In this document: piece by piece, positions 17,159 through 26,664 of the stretch
How positions within the stretch are numbered: the stretch's first letter is position 1
Layout: each line of letters begins with the position of its first letter
From: Candidatus Brocadiaceae bacterium S225
GTDB lineage: Bacteria > Planctomycetota > Brocadiia > Brocadiales > Scalinduaceae
Direction: 5' to 3'
Length of the DNA stretch: 64,000 nt
Assembly: GCA_007859995.1 (NCBI GenBank)
Contig: SMSL01000017.1
Span: forward strand, 1 to 64,000
Program-made: the position numbers and the translations under genes
The notes under the pieces: model-generated
Told to the model about the DNA's origin: nothing
What the model saw: only the letters and a program-made list of their open reading frames with translations
The model's database searches: none

Positions 17159-17805
17159 ACATTGAAAGCAAGAGTGACCAACCTGAAATTTCCCATTCAG
17201 ACAGTCCTATAATTGACAGATACATAATCCGCAAAATATCAGGATTTATCACCGGGCTTCTCGTAAAGACACCCGTAACTCCAAACCAGGTAACTATTGT
17301 GAGCCTGGTAATTGGCATTGCCTCGGCTGTATGTTTTTCCCATGGAGCTCATATATATACCATAATAGCCGGTGTATTTTATTTTATTTCAACGGTGTTT
17401 GACCAATGTGACGGAGAGGTGGCAAGGTTCAAGCACATGAAATCTGATTTTGGCAGGATTTTTGACATAGTTGTAGATTCTATAGTAAATGCGGTGATAG
17501 TTATTGGAATTACTATTGCAATCTACAAGACAAATGGTTCCGGCCTCACTATCGTAGCAGGTATGCTTGCGGCGATGGGTATTGTAATTTCGCTCCTTTT
17601 AACCACTTATTTCAGCAGTGAAAGTAAAAAAGATACCGGTACAAAAGAGTTACTTGGCAAGCTGAACAATAAGGACTTTTTTTATATTATAATGCTCGCA
17701 TCCGTGATCTTTAATCAGATGATATGGTTTCTCCTGATTATGGCGATAGGAACAAACATCTACTGGATAGTTCATAAAATAGCTCATCGTAATATTGCAA
17801 CCTGA
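17149..17805 (+). CDS. CDP-alcohol phosphatidyltransferase family membrane protein
   Basis: Integral membrane enzyme that transfers a phospho- or phosphono-alcohol head group from its CMP carrier. The full family motif D(x2)DG(x2)AR(x8)G(x3)D(x3)D is present from about residue 85 (FDQCDGEVAR, then FGRIFDIVVD). About six hydrophobic segments in 218 residues. The start ATG lies within the end of the cytidylyltransferase gene, implying coupled translation. In context it would make an aminoethylphosphonate lipid from CMP-AEP; phosphocholine or inositol transfer are alternatives. Confidence 0.85.
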   Translation: MQIDIESKSDQPEISHSDSPIIDRYIIRKISGFITGLLVKTPVTPNQVTIVSLVIGIASAVCFSHGAHIYTIIAGVFYFISTVFDQCDGEVARFKHMKSDFGRIFDIVVDSIVNAVIVIGITIAIYKTNGSGLTIVAGMLAAMGIVISLLLTTYFSSESKKDTGTKELLGKLNNKDFFYIIMLASVIFNQMIWFLLIMAIGTNIYWIVHKIAHRNIAT

Positions 17806-17832
17806 ATTGAGTAATTTCTGATTGTGAAAGTT

Positions 17833-19452
17833 ATGAAAGTAATTGAATATCACGAGAGAACAAAACACCTTCCAAATCGTCCGGCAAGATCTGCAGGTTA
17901 TCTCGATTGGGCGACAGAGCCTGATCCATTTAGAAGCTATGATGGAACAACTCCTATTCAACTTCCTTTCTCCAATGCTGTTTCAGACGCAAATTATTTC
18001 GACTTATTTACAAGGAATAATAACAGATTCCAAGCATTTTCCTTTACAAATATAGCACACCTTCTGGAACTGTCCATGGGACTCTCCGCCTGGAAATCGT
18101 ACTCAGGAACCTCGTGGGCGCTCAGAATGAACCCCTCAAGTGGAAACCTTCATCCCACGGAAGCGCATCTCGTTCTGCCTCCGATTCAGGAATACAATAA
18201 TTCCGGAGGAGTTTTTCATTACAACCCACAATCCCATGTACTTGAACCAAGGGCAGAATTTGACGAACAGTTCTGGTTAAAGCTGGAGAAACATTTTCGC
18301 CAAAAAGGGTTTCTCATTGGACTCACGAGTATATATTGGAGAGAATCCTGGAAATATGGAGAACGCGCGTTTCGCTACTGTAATCATGACATCGGGCATG
18401 CGATGGCCTGCCTGAGTTTCTCAGCGAACCTCTTAGGGTGGAAAATAACCTATCTCAATTCTTTATCAACTAAAGACATGGAAGTCATTCTGGGATTCCA
18501 AAAGACCACGTGGAAGGAGTTTGAAAGGGAAGAACCTGATCTCTTGTTCTTTGTACATAAAAGCTCTCAAAATCTTGACAAGCGAGGCATTCCCTCTGAT
18601 ATCATCAAATCATTTGACTCTCTTCATTTTAAAGGTGAGCCAAACCAGTTAAGCAAAGACCATGAGGACTGGCATGTTATTGATGAGGTATCTTCTGAGA
18701 CCAGCAAACCCGTGACAGAAGGAGTAATATATCATTACAAAGAGCATGAATATTTCGAGAAAGAAATACCTGCGATGTCCGGTGAAGGAATTATCCGCCA
18801 GAGAAGAAGCGCTCAGGCCTATGACGGAAAGACCACTATCACAAAAAATGATTTCTTTGCTATTTTAGACAAGACCATTCCCAGAAGCCACAGCGCTCCA
18901 TTTGATCTGGAACCGGGTGATATCGCTGTCCATCTCCTCATTTTTGTCCACAGGGTTATTGGTCTGGATTCCGGACTGTATTTCCTGATTCGCAACGAAG
19001 AAGATATTGCAGATGTTAAGCAAAAATGCCATCCGTATTTCTTCTGGAAAATGGTCCACGATGCACCCAACATGTCAAACCTTTATCTTTTACAAAAAGG
19101 AGATTTCAGGCGTGAAGCAACTTTCGCAAGCTGTCAACAGGATATCGCGGGTGATGGAGCATTTTCTGTTGGAATGATTGCGAAGTTTAAGGAAAACATT
19201 GAAAACAACCCTTTTTTATATCGTCGGCTTTTCTGGGAAACCGGGATGATTGGACAGATCCTTTATCTAGAAGCAGAGGCCCATTCAGTCAGAGGCACAG
19301 GAATCGGATGTTTTTTTGATGATGTAGTTCATAAGCTATTAGGGTTTGATAACAATGCTTACCAAAGCTTGTATCATTTTACCGTTGGAGGCGCTTTAGA
19401 AGACACAAGAATTACTACATTACCCCCCTACTATCATTTAAAAAAAATGTAA
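17833..19452 (+). CDS. SagB/ThcOx-family nitroreductase-like oxidoreductase, tandem-domain
   Basis: FMN-dependent nitroreductase-fold protein of the SagB/ThcOx group, which includes azoline dehydrogenases but also many free-standing members of unknown role. The N-terminus VIEYHERTKHLPNRPARS...LDWATEPDPFR is diagnostic. There are two nitroreductase-like domains (about 60-250 with RMNPSSGNLHPTEAHLVLPP, and about 300-540 with RQRRSAQAYDG and GTGIGCFFDD). 539 residues from ATG 17833, which I prefer to GTG 17824. It follows the phosphotransferase by 27 bp, so it is probably in the same operon, but no peptide-modification partner (SagC/YcaO) is seen. Confidence 0.87.
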   Translation: MKVIEYHERTKHLPNRPARSAGYLDWATEPDPFRSYDGTTPIQLPFSNAVSDANYFDLFTRNNNRFQAFSFTNIAHLLELSMGLSAWKSYSGTSWALRMNPSSGNLHPTEAHLVLPPIQEYNNSGGVFHYNPQSHVLEPRAEFDEQFWLKLEKHFRQKGFLIGLTSIYWRESWKYGERAFRYCNHDIGHAMACLSFSANLLGWKITYLNSLSTKDMEVILGFQKTTWKEFEREEPDLLFFVHKSSQNLDKRGIPSDIIKSFDSLHFKGEPNQLSKDHEDWHVIDEVSSETSKPVTEGVIYHYKEHEYFEKEIPAMSGEGIIRQRRSAQAYDGKTTITKNDFFAILDKTIPRSHSAPFDLEPGDIAVHLLIFVHRVIGLDSGLYFLIRNEEDIADVKQKCHPYFFWKMVHDAPNMSNLYLLQKGDFRREATFASCQQDIAGDGAFSVGMIAKFKENIENNPFLYRRLFWETGMIGQILYLEAEAHSVRGTGIGCFFDDVVHKLLGFDNNAYQSLYHFTVGGALEDTRITTLPPYYHLKKM

Positions 19453-19710
19453 GGATAGGTGTTATACTGAAAATGCAGTATCCCAATGATTTATACCACA
19501 ATCCGGATAGTAAAGGGGAAGACTGGCCAAGTCATTAGTATCCATCAGTGTCTGTACACAGTGTCAGGAAGGAAGTCCGGTTCCTGTCCCTATACCCAAG
19601 CGTGAAACCTTAATTTGTAAATTCACGCACATTCCTTTATAATCAGTGCTTAATATTTCAAATTAACAGTACCGTATCTGGCAAACAACCAGGAGAGTTT
19701 AAAGCAGACA

Positions 19711-20145
19711 ATGCATAATAAACAAAAAGTATTATTCTTGTGTACTGGAAATTCATGCCGCAGTCAAATGGCGGAAGGCATGTTAAGACATTATGGGAAA
19801 GATAAATTTGAAGTCTTCAGTGCCGGATTAGAGTCTTCTTACGTCCACCCACTCGCAATCAAGACTATGGCAGAATCAGGAATTGATATTACAAATCAAT
19901 ATTCGAAAACAGTGAACGAGTTTCTGGAAGAAGATTTTTCATACGTAATCACTGTCTGTGATAGTGCGAAAGAGCGTTGTCCTGTCTTTCCCGGAAAATA
20001 TAATAGCATTCACTGGAGCATTGAAGATCCTGCTTCCGCCGTAGGCACTGAAAGCGAAAGGATGAAGGATTTTAGAAGAGTCCGCCAGAACATACTTGAA
20101 AGGATAGACCATTTCATTTCTGACGTGCATGAATCGAAAAGTTAA
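19711..20145 (+). CDS. arsC: Thioredoxin-coupled arsenate reductase (low-molecular-weight phosphatase fold)
   Basis: Reduces arsenate to arsenite in the cytoplasm. The phosphatase loop CTGNSCRS starts at Cys11; the redox pair Cys83 and Cys90 (TVCDSAKERC) matches the spacing of the thioredoxin-dependent class (Cys10/82/89 in the staphylococcal enzyme). DPA near residue 110 supplies the catalytic Asp. 144 residues. It stands alone, without an arsenite exporter or ArsR. The 258 bp upstream hold no gene I recognise. Confidence 0.92.
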   Translation: MHNKQKVLFLCTGNSCRSQMAEGMLRHYGKDKFEVFSAGLESSYVHPLAIKTMAESGIDITNQYSKTVNEFLEEDFSYVITVCDSAKERCPVFPGKYNSIHWSIEDPASAVGTESERMKDFRRVRQNILERIDHFISDVHESKS

Positions 20146-20246
20146 TTGGAAGACAGGTTTGAAACACAAGAAAGTACAAGTATGATAAAGCGGTTTGCGA
20201 TAAAGCGGTTTGCTAAAAGAAGCAAAAAAGCAGTTTCTCGTAAATA

Positions 20247-20648
20247 TCAAAAACCTAACTTTTCAAGTTCCGGATAGAATCTTCCTTCTTCAAACGCTAT
20301 CCTGTCTGCAAGTGCGCTTTTTATACCACCAAAGTCGTTTGCAAAATCATTACTGCCTACTACTTCGGGTGATGAATACTTATCAAAAAACGGTAATAAC
20401 GCTGTCTGGGCAATGTCGCCGAGTTCGTCCATAAATCTTTGTGCTGACGACTTGAAAGGCCCTTCAGCGCCTGGCTTATCCATTGCCTCCTTTATGATGT
20501 TATTTTCTTCACAAACATGGGCCAACAAAACCTTTTTTAAACTATTTAGTGCATCAACTCTTTGTTGTTCTCTCGTGGAATCAATCTGTTCTAATAAACC
20601 TACTACTGTCTGGTGTGTCGCTTTAAACGCGTCTACAGTTGCTCCCAT
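20247..20648 (-). CDS. Hemerythrin-like (HHE) four-helix protein
   Basis: 133 residues, all-helical, with candidate iron ligands His12, His44, Glu48 (HVCEEN) and Glu121 (FEEGRFYPELEKL). This resembles the HHE hemerythrin pattern, but the third-helix histidines are not evident, so the metal site would be incomplete or different. A role in sensing or storing oxygen, NO or iron is possible. A strong Shine-Dalgarno (GGAGG) supports the start. Transcribed divergently from nadB. Confidence 0.65.
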   Translation of the reverse strand: MGATVDAFKATHQTVVGLLEQIDSTREQQRVDALNSLKKVLLAHVCEENNIIKEAMDKPGAEGPFKSSAQRFMDELGDIAQTALLPFFDKYSSPEVVGSNDFANDFGGIKSALADRIAFEEGRFYPELEKLGF

Positions 20649-20755
20649 GTAACAATCCTCCTTTTATGTAACAATAATTTACACACTAAATATATACAGG
20701 TATAAAAATAATAAATAAAATAGAGAATGCGTGTTCAGGCTTATTATTTATCTTT

Positions 20756-20784
20756 TTGACAATGTTTTAGTTCGACTATACAAT
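20756..20784 (+). promoter_or_regulatory. Sigma-70-type promoter for nadB
   Basis: TTGACA (20756-20761), 17-bp spacer, TACAAT (20779-20784), 43 bp before the nadB start codon. Confidence 0.6.
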
Positions 20785-20827
20785 TCATCTACTTAACTCC
20801 GAGCCAATCTTACAATATTTATAGGCA

Positions 20828-22456
20828 ATGACAACAAAAAATATTTTCAAGAAATACCTGGTGTCTTTCAACAGTAAAACACTTCAACATATTTTTACAG
20901 ACACTCTCATAATAGGTAGCGGCGTAGCGGGTTTAAGTTCAGCCATTCATGCTGCAAAAGGAGGATCAGTCTTAATCGTAACCAAGTCCAGAATAAATGA
21001 GAATTGTACCGAATACGCTCAAGGAGGAATTGCCGCAAAATTAAACCCGGATGACAGCTTTGAGCAGCACATAAACGACACTCTGAAAACGGGACATGGT
21101 ATTTGTGATCAAAAAGTTGTTAGTGGAGTTGTCAGAGAAGGTCCAAAACGCGTGCAAGAGTTAATAGGCTGGGGTGCAAAATTTGATAAGGAGAACGGAA
21201 AGCTTGCCTTCACAAAAGAAGGCGCACACAGCTACCCGAGAATATTACGGGCCAGAGGCGACTCCACAGGTAAGGAGATTGAAGAAACATTAATTAATAT
21301 AGTTAAAAAAAATCCTAATATCAGGGTTTTTGAACATACGTTTGCCCTTGATTTGCTGGCAGGCAAGAATACTTGTAATGGAATTATAGCCTGGCGCGCC
21401 CGCGGAGGAAACACACTGATATGGGCCAAACAAACTATATTAGCATCAGGTGGCTGCGGACAGGTTTATAGAGAGACAACAAATCCTGAAATAGCAACAG
21501 GAGACGGAATTGCAATGGCTTATCGAGCCGGGATAGAACTTCAGGATCTTGAATTCGTGCAATTTCATCCGACAACATTATACGTCGCTGGTGCCGAAAG
21601 AGTTTTAATTTCTGAAACTGTCCGTGGCGAGGGGGGAATATTAAGGAATAAATTCGGCGAAAGGTTTATGCCAAAGTATCATCCCAGCGCCGAACTGGCG
21701 CCAAGAGATATCGTTAGCAGGAGTGTTATACAGGAAATACGCAAGACTGATTATACTCATGTATATCTTGACGTAAGACATATTTCAAAAGAAAAACTCA
21801 GCACAAGATTTCCAAAAATTAAAAAATTATGTAAGTCTTTTGGAATTGATATAACTAAAGATTTGATCCCCGTACACCCAAGTGCTCATTATATGATAGG
21901 TGGTATTAAAGTAGATCAAAAAGGAAGAACGAGCATGGAAAATCTTTATGCATGTGGGGAAGTATCCTGTACCGGATTGCATGGAGCAAACCGTTTAGGT
22001 AGCAATTCATTATTAGAGGGACTGGTTTTTGGTTGCAGAGTCGGCTACATTGCAAGCAAGGAGGTGGCAAAAAAGAGAGATGAATTGTTATCCCCACGTT
22101 TATTCAAAGGACCGACTAAGAATCATTTGTACAATGAACTGGATCTAGAAGACATCAGAAATTCTCTAAAAAGTATTATGTGGAGAAATGTGGGTATCGA
22201 AAGAGATGGCAAATACCTTAAAGACACAATTAATAGCATAAAACACTGGTCAAAGTATATAATGAGTAACGATTTTTCATCACCACATGGTTGGGAAGTA
22301 CAAAACATGCTCACTGTATCATTCTTAATTGCAAACTCGGCTTTCAGGAGAAGTGAATCGAGAGGTGTACACTATCGGCTGGACTACCTTAATACAAATG
22401 ACAAACAATGGAAAAAACACATCGTAGTTAACAATAAAAATGACTTTAAACAATAA
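20828..22456 (+). CDS. nadB: L-aspartate oxidase
   Basis: FAD enzyme oxidising aspartate to iminoaspartate, the first step of de novo NAD synthesis. Dinucleotide-binding GSGVAGLSSAIHAA lies near residue 31; EYAQGGIAA, the active-site segment HPTTLY, RGEGGILRN, APRDIVSR and CTGLHGANRLGSNSLLE are hallmarks that separate it from succinate dehydrogenase flavoproteins. 542 residues with the C-terminal helical domain. About 20 residues precede the usual start of the fold. Confidence 0.94.
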   Translation: MTTKNIFKKYLVSFNSKTLQHIFTDTLIIGSGVAGLSSAIHAAKGGSVLIVTKSRINENCTEYAQGGIAAKLNPDDSFEQHINDTLKTGHGICDQKVVSGVVREGPKRVQELIGWGAKFDKENGKLAFTKEGAHSYPRILRARGDSTGKEIEETLINIVKKNPNIRVFEHTFALDLLAGKNTCNGIIAWRARGGNTLIWAKQTILASGGCGQVYRETTNPEIATGDGIAMAYRAGIELQDLEFVQFHPTTLYVAGAERVLISETVRGEGGILRNKFGERFMPKYHPSAELAPRDIVSRSVIQEIRKTDYTHVYLDVRHISKEKLSTRFPKIKKLCKSFGIDITKDLIPVHPSAHYMIGGIKVDQKGRTSMENLYACGEVSCTGLHGANRLGSNSLLEGLVFGCRVGYIASKEVAKKRDELLSPRLFKGPTKNHLYNELDLEDIRNSLKSIMWRNVGIERDGKYLKDTINSIKHWSKYIMSNDFSSPHGWEVQNMLTVSFLIANSAFRRSESRGVHYRLDYLNTNDKQWKKHIVVNNKNDFKQ

Positions 22457-22488
22457 CTTATTAATCTAGTAGTTTCAGACAATAAGCG

Positions 22489-23730
22489 CTATCTAACCTT
22501 ACCCAGAATAATACTGACATTGTGTCCGCCAAAACCAAAAGAATTTGACATCACGTTCTCTACACTTCTCTCCTTCGCTTCATTCGGTACAAAGTCTATT
22601 CCATCACAGTCCGGATCCGGATTTTCATAATTTATCGTAGGAGGCATCACGTTCTTATCCAGTACCAATGAGCATATTAATGCTTCAACTCCACCTGAAG
22701 CCCCCAATTGATGTCCCAGCATGGATTTTGTCGAGCTGACCGATATGTTATTTACATGATCGCCAAAAACCTTCTTGATAGCATTAATCTCGACCATATC
22801 TCCCAGGTGAGTAGATGTCGCATGTGCGTTAATGTAAGAAATTTGTTCAGTATTTAATTTAGCATCTTTCAATGCATTTCTCATAGCAATACATGCACCA
22901 GCTCCCTCAGGGTGCGGAGCAGTGATGTGATGACCGTCATCACTCATTGCAAATCCTAGCATCTCCGCGTATATATGCGCACCCCTTTTTTTTGCGTTTT
23001 CCATTTCCTCTAAAATAATAATACCCGAACCTTCAGAAATGACAAATCCATTCCTATCTCTATCAAAAGGTCTGCTGGCTTTCTGAGGTTCCTCATTTCT
23101 TGTAGACAGTGCCTTCATATTATTAAATGCGCTTACACAGAGCGGCGTAATAGTTGCTTCTGTTCCTCCTGCAAACATAACATCAGCTTCTCCTCTCTGA
23201 ACAATCCGGAAAGCTTCAACAATGGCATGCGCACCAGACGCACATGCAGTGATAACAGAAAAATTTGCGGCTTGAAGACCAAATTTAATAGCTATGTAAC
23301 CCGGCGCAGCATTAGCCATTAATTTAGTAATCATAAAGGGGGACACTCTTGACGGGCCTCTTTCGAGCAAAACCTTATGCTGTGCTTCAATCTCAATAAT
23401 ACCACCAATACCGGTACCGATAATTGCACCTACCTTCTCCCGGTTCATTTCATCAAGATCGACCCCGGAATCTTCAAGAGCAAGGGTCGCTGAAGCTACC
23501 GCAAATTGAGAAAACCTGTCTAATCTTCTTTCTTCCTTTTTATCAAACCATTTAGACGGATCAAAACCCGCTGCTTCACCTGCAATAAGCACATCATGAT
23601 CTGCTGTGTCAAAAGCCGTTATATTGGCAATTCCACTTTTTCCATTACATAATGATTCCCACAATAGATCTTTTTCATAACCTACCGGTGTTATTGCTCC
23701 AAGGCCTGTAATCGCTACTCTGAGTCCCAT
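22489..23730 (-). CDS. fabF: 3-oxoacyl-ACP synthase II
   Basis: Condensing enzyme that elongates acyl-ACP with malonyl-ACP. The Cys-His-His triad is in TACASGAH, NAHATSTHLGD and MLGHQLGASG. NSFGFGGHN closes the C-terminus. 413 residues. Last gene of the rpmF-plsX-fabH-acpP-fabF run, 5 bp after acpP; its Shine-Dalgarno lies in the acpP 3' end. In the likely host lineage extra FabF paralogues are linked to ladderane lipids, but this copy looks like a standard housekeeping enzyme. Confidence 0.95.
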   Translation of the reverse strand: MGLRVAITGLGAITPVGYEKDLLWESLCNGKSGIANITAFDTADHDVLIAGEAAGFDPSKWFDKKEERRLDRFSQFAVASATLALEDSGVDLDEMNREKVGAIIGTGIGGIIEIEAQHKVLLERGPSRVSPFMITKLMANAAPGYIAIKFGLQAANFSVITACASGAHAIVEAFRIVQRGEADVMFAGGTEATITPLCVSAFNNMKALSTRNEEPQKASRPFDRDRNGFVISEGSGIIILEEMENAKKRGAHIYAEMLGFAMSDDGHHITAPHPEGAGACIAMRNALKDAKLNTEQISYINAHATSTHLGDMVEINAIKKVFGDHVNNISVSSTKSMLGHQLGASGGVEALICSLVLDKNVMPPTINYENPDPDCDGIDFVPNEAKERSVENVMSNSFGFGGHNVSIILGKVR

Positions 23731-23735
23731 CGTCT

Positions 23736-23978
23736 TTATTTGTGCTCCTTAATATAATTTATTGCATCCCCGACAGTTTGCATCTTTTCTGCCTCTTCAT
23801 CGGGAATACTCATATCAAATGCATCTTCCAGCTCCATTACTAATTCCACAGTATCAAGCGAATCCGCACCCAAATCGTTTATGAAAGATGTCTCTGGCGT
23901 AACCTGATCTTTATTAGCACCCATCTGCTTAACAATTATTTCCTTCACCTTTTCTTCAACTGATTTTTCTGTAGACAA
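23736..23978 (-). CDS. acpP: Acyl carrier protein
   Basis: Carries growing acyl chains on phosphopantetheine attached to Ser in [17 protein letters not shown] (about residue 40). 80 residues, acidic, typical. The start is TTG at 23978, placed 7-8 nt after a strong AAGGAGG; the nearby ATG is out of frame. It sits between fabH and fabF with no fabG. Confidence 0.95.
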   Translation of the reverse strand: MSTEKSVEEKVKEIIVKQMGANKDQVTPETSFINDLGADSLDTVELVMELEDAFDMSIPDEEAEKMQTVGDAINYIKEHK

Positions 23979-24150
23979 TACATTCCCTCCTTAGGACAAA
24001 ATTCCCAGATTTTTTAATATTTTACTATCGCTAATACTTCTCATATCTCTGTAGGATCCATTTCTTACAGGCAATCATCCAGATAACTTCCTCCACCCTG
24101 TTCTATAAAACACTTCTAATTACCTGAAGACGGCATTTATGTTCTTCATT

Positions 24151-25140
24151 TTACCACTTAATGACGGACGAACCCCATGTTAAACCTCCTCCGAAGGCAA
24201 CTAAAATTGCCATATCTCCGGGTTTTAACATTTGCCCCTTCTCTATCTCATCAATTGCGATAGGAATAGAAGCAGAAGATGTATTGCCATATCTGTCGAT
24301 ATTAATGTATGCTTTCTCCTTCGGTAGCCCCAGCTTTTCCATCGCAGCTTCAATTATTCTAATATTACTTTGATGCGGAATAACCATATCAAAATCTTCT
24401 ACCCGCATATTATTTTCAGCAGCAGTCTTAATGACTACATCAACCATGTTAATAATTGCTTGCTTAAATACTTCTTTACCTCTTAACTTTATATAATGTA
24501 AACGCGATTCGACGGTCTCACGTGATGCAGGCAATTTCGAACCACCGGCAGGCAGTGTCAATAACTCTGCCTGACTGCCATCAGAACCCAAATGTGTCGT
24601 AATTATTTCCCGCCTGCCATTACCTTGTTGAACTACTACCGCGCCAGCTCCGTCACCAAAGAGAATACACGTTGACCTGTCTGTATAATCAGTGATCTTT
24701 GACATACATTCTGACCCTACAACCAATACTGTTTTCATGGCTCCGGACGCAACAAAACTTTTGGCCACAGACAACGCATAAACAAATCCTGAGCAAGCTG
24801 CTAATAAATCAAAAGATCCTGCATTCCTCGCGCCTAACTTTTCCTGTATATAACAAGAAGTAGAAGGGAATAAACAATCTGGAGTGGCAGTGGAAGTTAT
24901 TATTAGATCTACTTCATTGGGCAAGACATTTGCGGCATCCAACGCACGTACAGACGCTTCAACTGCCAGATCCGAAGCAGCAACTTCATTTTCTGCGATA
25001 CGTCTCTCCCTTATTCCCGTGCGTTTGGTGATCCATTCATCCGTTGTATCCAGCATCTTTGACAGATCGTCGTTGGTGAGTACTTTCTCGGGTAAAAAAG
25101 AACCTACCCCGGTAATTGATGCCTTATATCCTTTTTCCAT
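24151..25140 (-). CDS. fabH: 3-oxoacyl-ACP synthase III
   Basis: Initiates fatty-acid synthesis by condensing an acyl-CoA with malonyl-ACP. Cys in LAACSGFVYAL, His in IPHQSNIRI and Asn in YGNTSSASIP form the triad. 329 residues. It lies 34 bp after plsX; a 172-bp gap separates it from acpP, exactly where fabD and fabG lie in the E. coli cluster. Confidence 0.95.
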   Translation of the reverse strand: MEKGYKASITGVGSFLPEKVLTNDDLSKMLDTTDEWITKRTGIRERRIAENEVAASDLAVEASVRALDAANVLPNEVDLIITSTATPDCLFPSTSCYIQEKLGARNAGSFDLLAACSGFVYALSVAKSFVASGAMKTVLVVGSECMSKITDYTDRSTCILFGDGAGAVVVQQGNGRREIITTHLGSDGSQAELLTLPAGGSKLPASRETVESRLHYIKLRGKEVFKQAIINMVDVVIKTAAENNMRVEDFDMVIPHQSNIRIIEAAMEKLGLPKEKAYINIDRYGNTSSASIPIAIDEIEKGQMLKPGDMAILVAFGGGLTWGSSVIKW

Positions 25141-25174
25141 TAATTATCCTAATAAAATTAGGAAATCTGGCTCA

Positions 25175-26191
25175 TTATACAACTGTCACGAGTGACGAAT
25201 TTGCCTTCTCAAGTTCAGAATTAATATGTTTATTGACTTCATACTTACCAAATTGTATGGCTTCTCTTATTGCATTTTGAATTGTCTTGGAATCTGACCT
25301 ACCATGAGAAATAATACTGATACCATCAATCCCAAGTAGTGGGACACCACCATATTCAGTATAATCCATTCTACTGTACAAATGCTTGCGAACAGGTTTG
25401 CAAAGCCAGGATCCCAGTCTTGTCAAGACACCCTTCTTCGCCTCCGAGACAAATGCCGCTAACATGCTTATCGAAAGCCCTTCAGCAAATTTCAGCAAAA
25501 CATTGCCAACAAAACCTTCACAAACAACTATATCGAACTTACCATCAAAGACATCACGTCCTTCAGCATTTCCAACAAAATTCAATGAAGTTTTTGAAAG
25601 AAGAGCAAAAGTCTCTTTTACCAACTCGTTACCCTTAGCATCTTCCTCTCCTATATTTAAAAGCCCTACTCTCGGGTTTTCAATATTTAATACGTATTTA
25701 CAGAAGACCGATGCCATAACTCCGTATTGCATTAAATGCGCAGGCTTGCATTGTATATTTGCCCCAGCATCGATTACCATGCAAGCACCGTGAAAAGTCG
25801 GTATAGACACAGCAATTCCAGGACGTTTTACATGTTCTAACGTACCAAGAAATAGGGATGATGCGGCTACCGTTGCACCTGTGTTTCCCGCACTTACTAC
25901 AGCATCTGCCGCTTTCTCCGCAACCAATTTGACACTTTTGGTAATTGATGAATCAATTTTTTTCCGCACGGCCACAGTTGCAGACTCATTCATGCTTACT
26001 ACCTGTGAGGCGTGCACAACTGATACATTACCAGGCGTTGCACCACACGCGGACAATTCACTGTGAATTCGATCCTGATCACCTACCAATATCATCTCGT
26101 GATCGGTATAGTAGCGTGCCGCCGCCACTGCACCTTTCACGATCTCAGCAGGAGCTGCATCTCCACCCATTGCATCAACAGCAATACGCAT
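25175..26191 (-). CDS. plsX: Phosphate acyltransferase PlsX
   Basis: Makes acyl-phosphate from acyl-ACP for glycerolipid synthesis. I start it at ATG 26191 (MRIAVDAMGGDAAP), two bp after the rpmF stop codon; an upstream in-frame start would overlap rpmF and add unrelated residues. SAGNTGATVAASSLFLGTLE and DAGANIQCKP are family segments. 338 residues. Confidence 0.93.
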   Translation of the reverse strand: MRIAVDAMGGDAAPAEIVKGAVAAARYYTDHEMILVGDQDRIHSELSACGATPGNVSVVHASQVVSMNESATVAVRKKIDSSITKSVKLVAEKAADAVVSAGNTGATVAASSLFLGTLEHVKRPGIAVSIPTFHGACMVIDAGANIQCKPAHLMQYGVMASVFCKYVLNIENPRVGLLNIGEEDAKGNELVKETFALLSKTSLNFVGNAEGRDVFDGKFDIVVCEGFVGNVLLKFAEGLSISMLAAFVSEAKKGVLTRLGSWLCKPVRKHLYSRMDYTEYGGVPLLGIDGISIISHGRSDSKTIQNAIREAIQFGKYEVNKHINSELEKANSSLVTVV

Positions 26192-26193
26192 AA

Positions 26194-26424
26194 CTATGCT
26201 CTTTCTACAGCAATTACTTGTTGGCCACGATAATAGCCACAATTATGACAAACTGTATGTGGCCTCTTTATTTGCTTACAATGAGGACAAATAAACTTCT
26301 TTGACCTACTGCCTGATGCACTCCCTGCAAATTCAGAGCGCGGAACATTAGGCGGTTTTAAAGCGTCATGTGCGCGTCTCTTACCTGACCTTGAACTAGA
26401 TTGTCTTCTTTTAGGAACTGCCAT
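26194..26424 (-). CDS. rpmF: 50S ribosomal protein L32
   Basis: Small ribosomal protein beginning MAVPKRRQSSSR. The zinc-ribbon form has CPHC and CHNC pairs (about 46-62). 76 residues, a few longer than usual through a basic linker. First gene of the fatty-acid operon, an arrangement conserved in many bacteria. Confidence 0.95.
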   Translation of the reverse strand: MAVPKRRQSSSRSGKRRAHDALKPPNVPRSEFAGSASGSRSKKFICPHCKQIKRPHTVCHNCGYYRGQQVIAVERA

Positions 26425-26453
26425 TATGTAACTCTCAACTAAAATCTAAAATA

Positions 26454-26542
26454 AATAAGGGAAGAATGAGAAAGAAAGGGAAAAGTATAAGGTATTATCT
26501 TTACCACCAAGCCTCCCGTTACTTTCTTGTTCTTCCCTTATT
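26454..26542. terminator. Hairpin between alaS and rpmF
   Basis: AATAAGGGAAGAA (26454-26466) pairs with TTCTTCCCTTATT (26530-26542), a perfect 13-bp outer stem, and an inner AAGAAAG/CTTTCTT match adds to it. It lies between the rpmF start and the alaS stop, both on the minus strand, so it could end the alaS transcript. The long loop and lack of a clean U-tract leave this uncertain. Confidence 0.4.
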
Positions 26543-26664
26543 CTACCTATCCCCTTTAAACTTATAAGCTTATAAGGGCATCAGCAGGATTAATAATTTA
26601 AGTATTCTATATTTGCACCTTATCTTTGTCAAGTAAAAACATCACTGGTCGATTTCGCAGAAGA

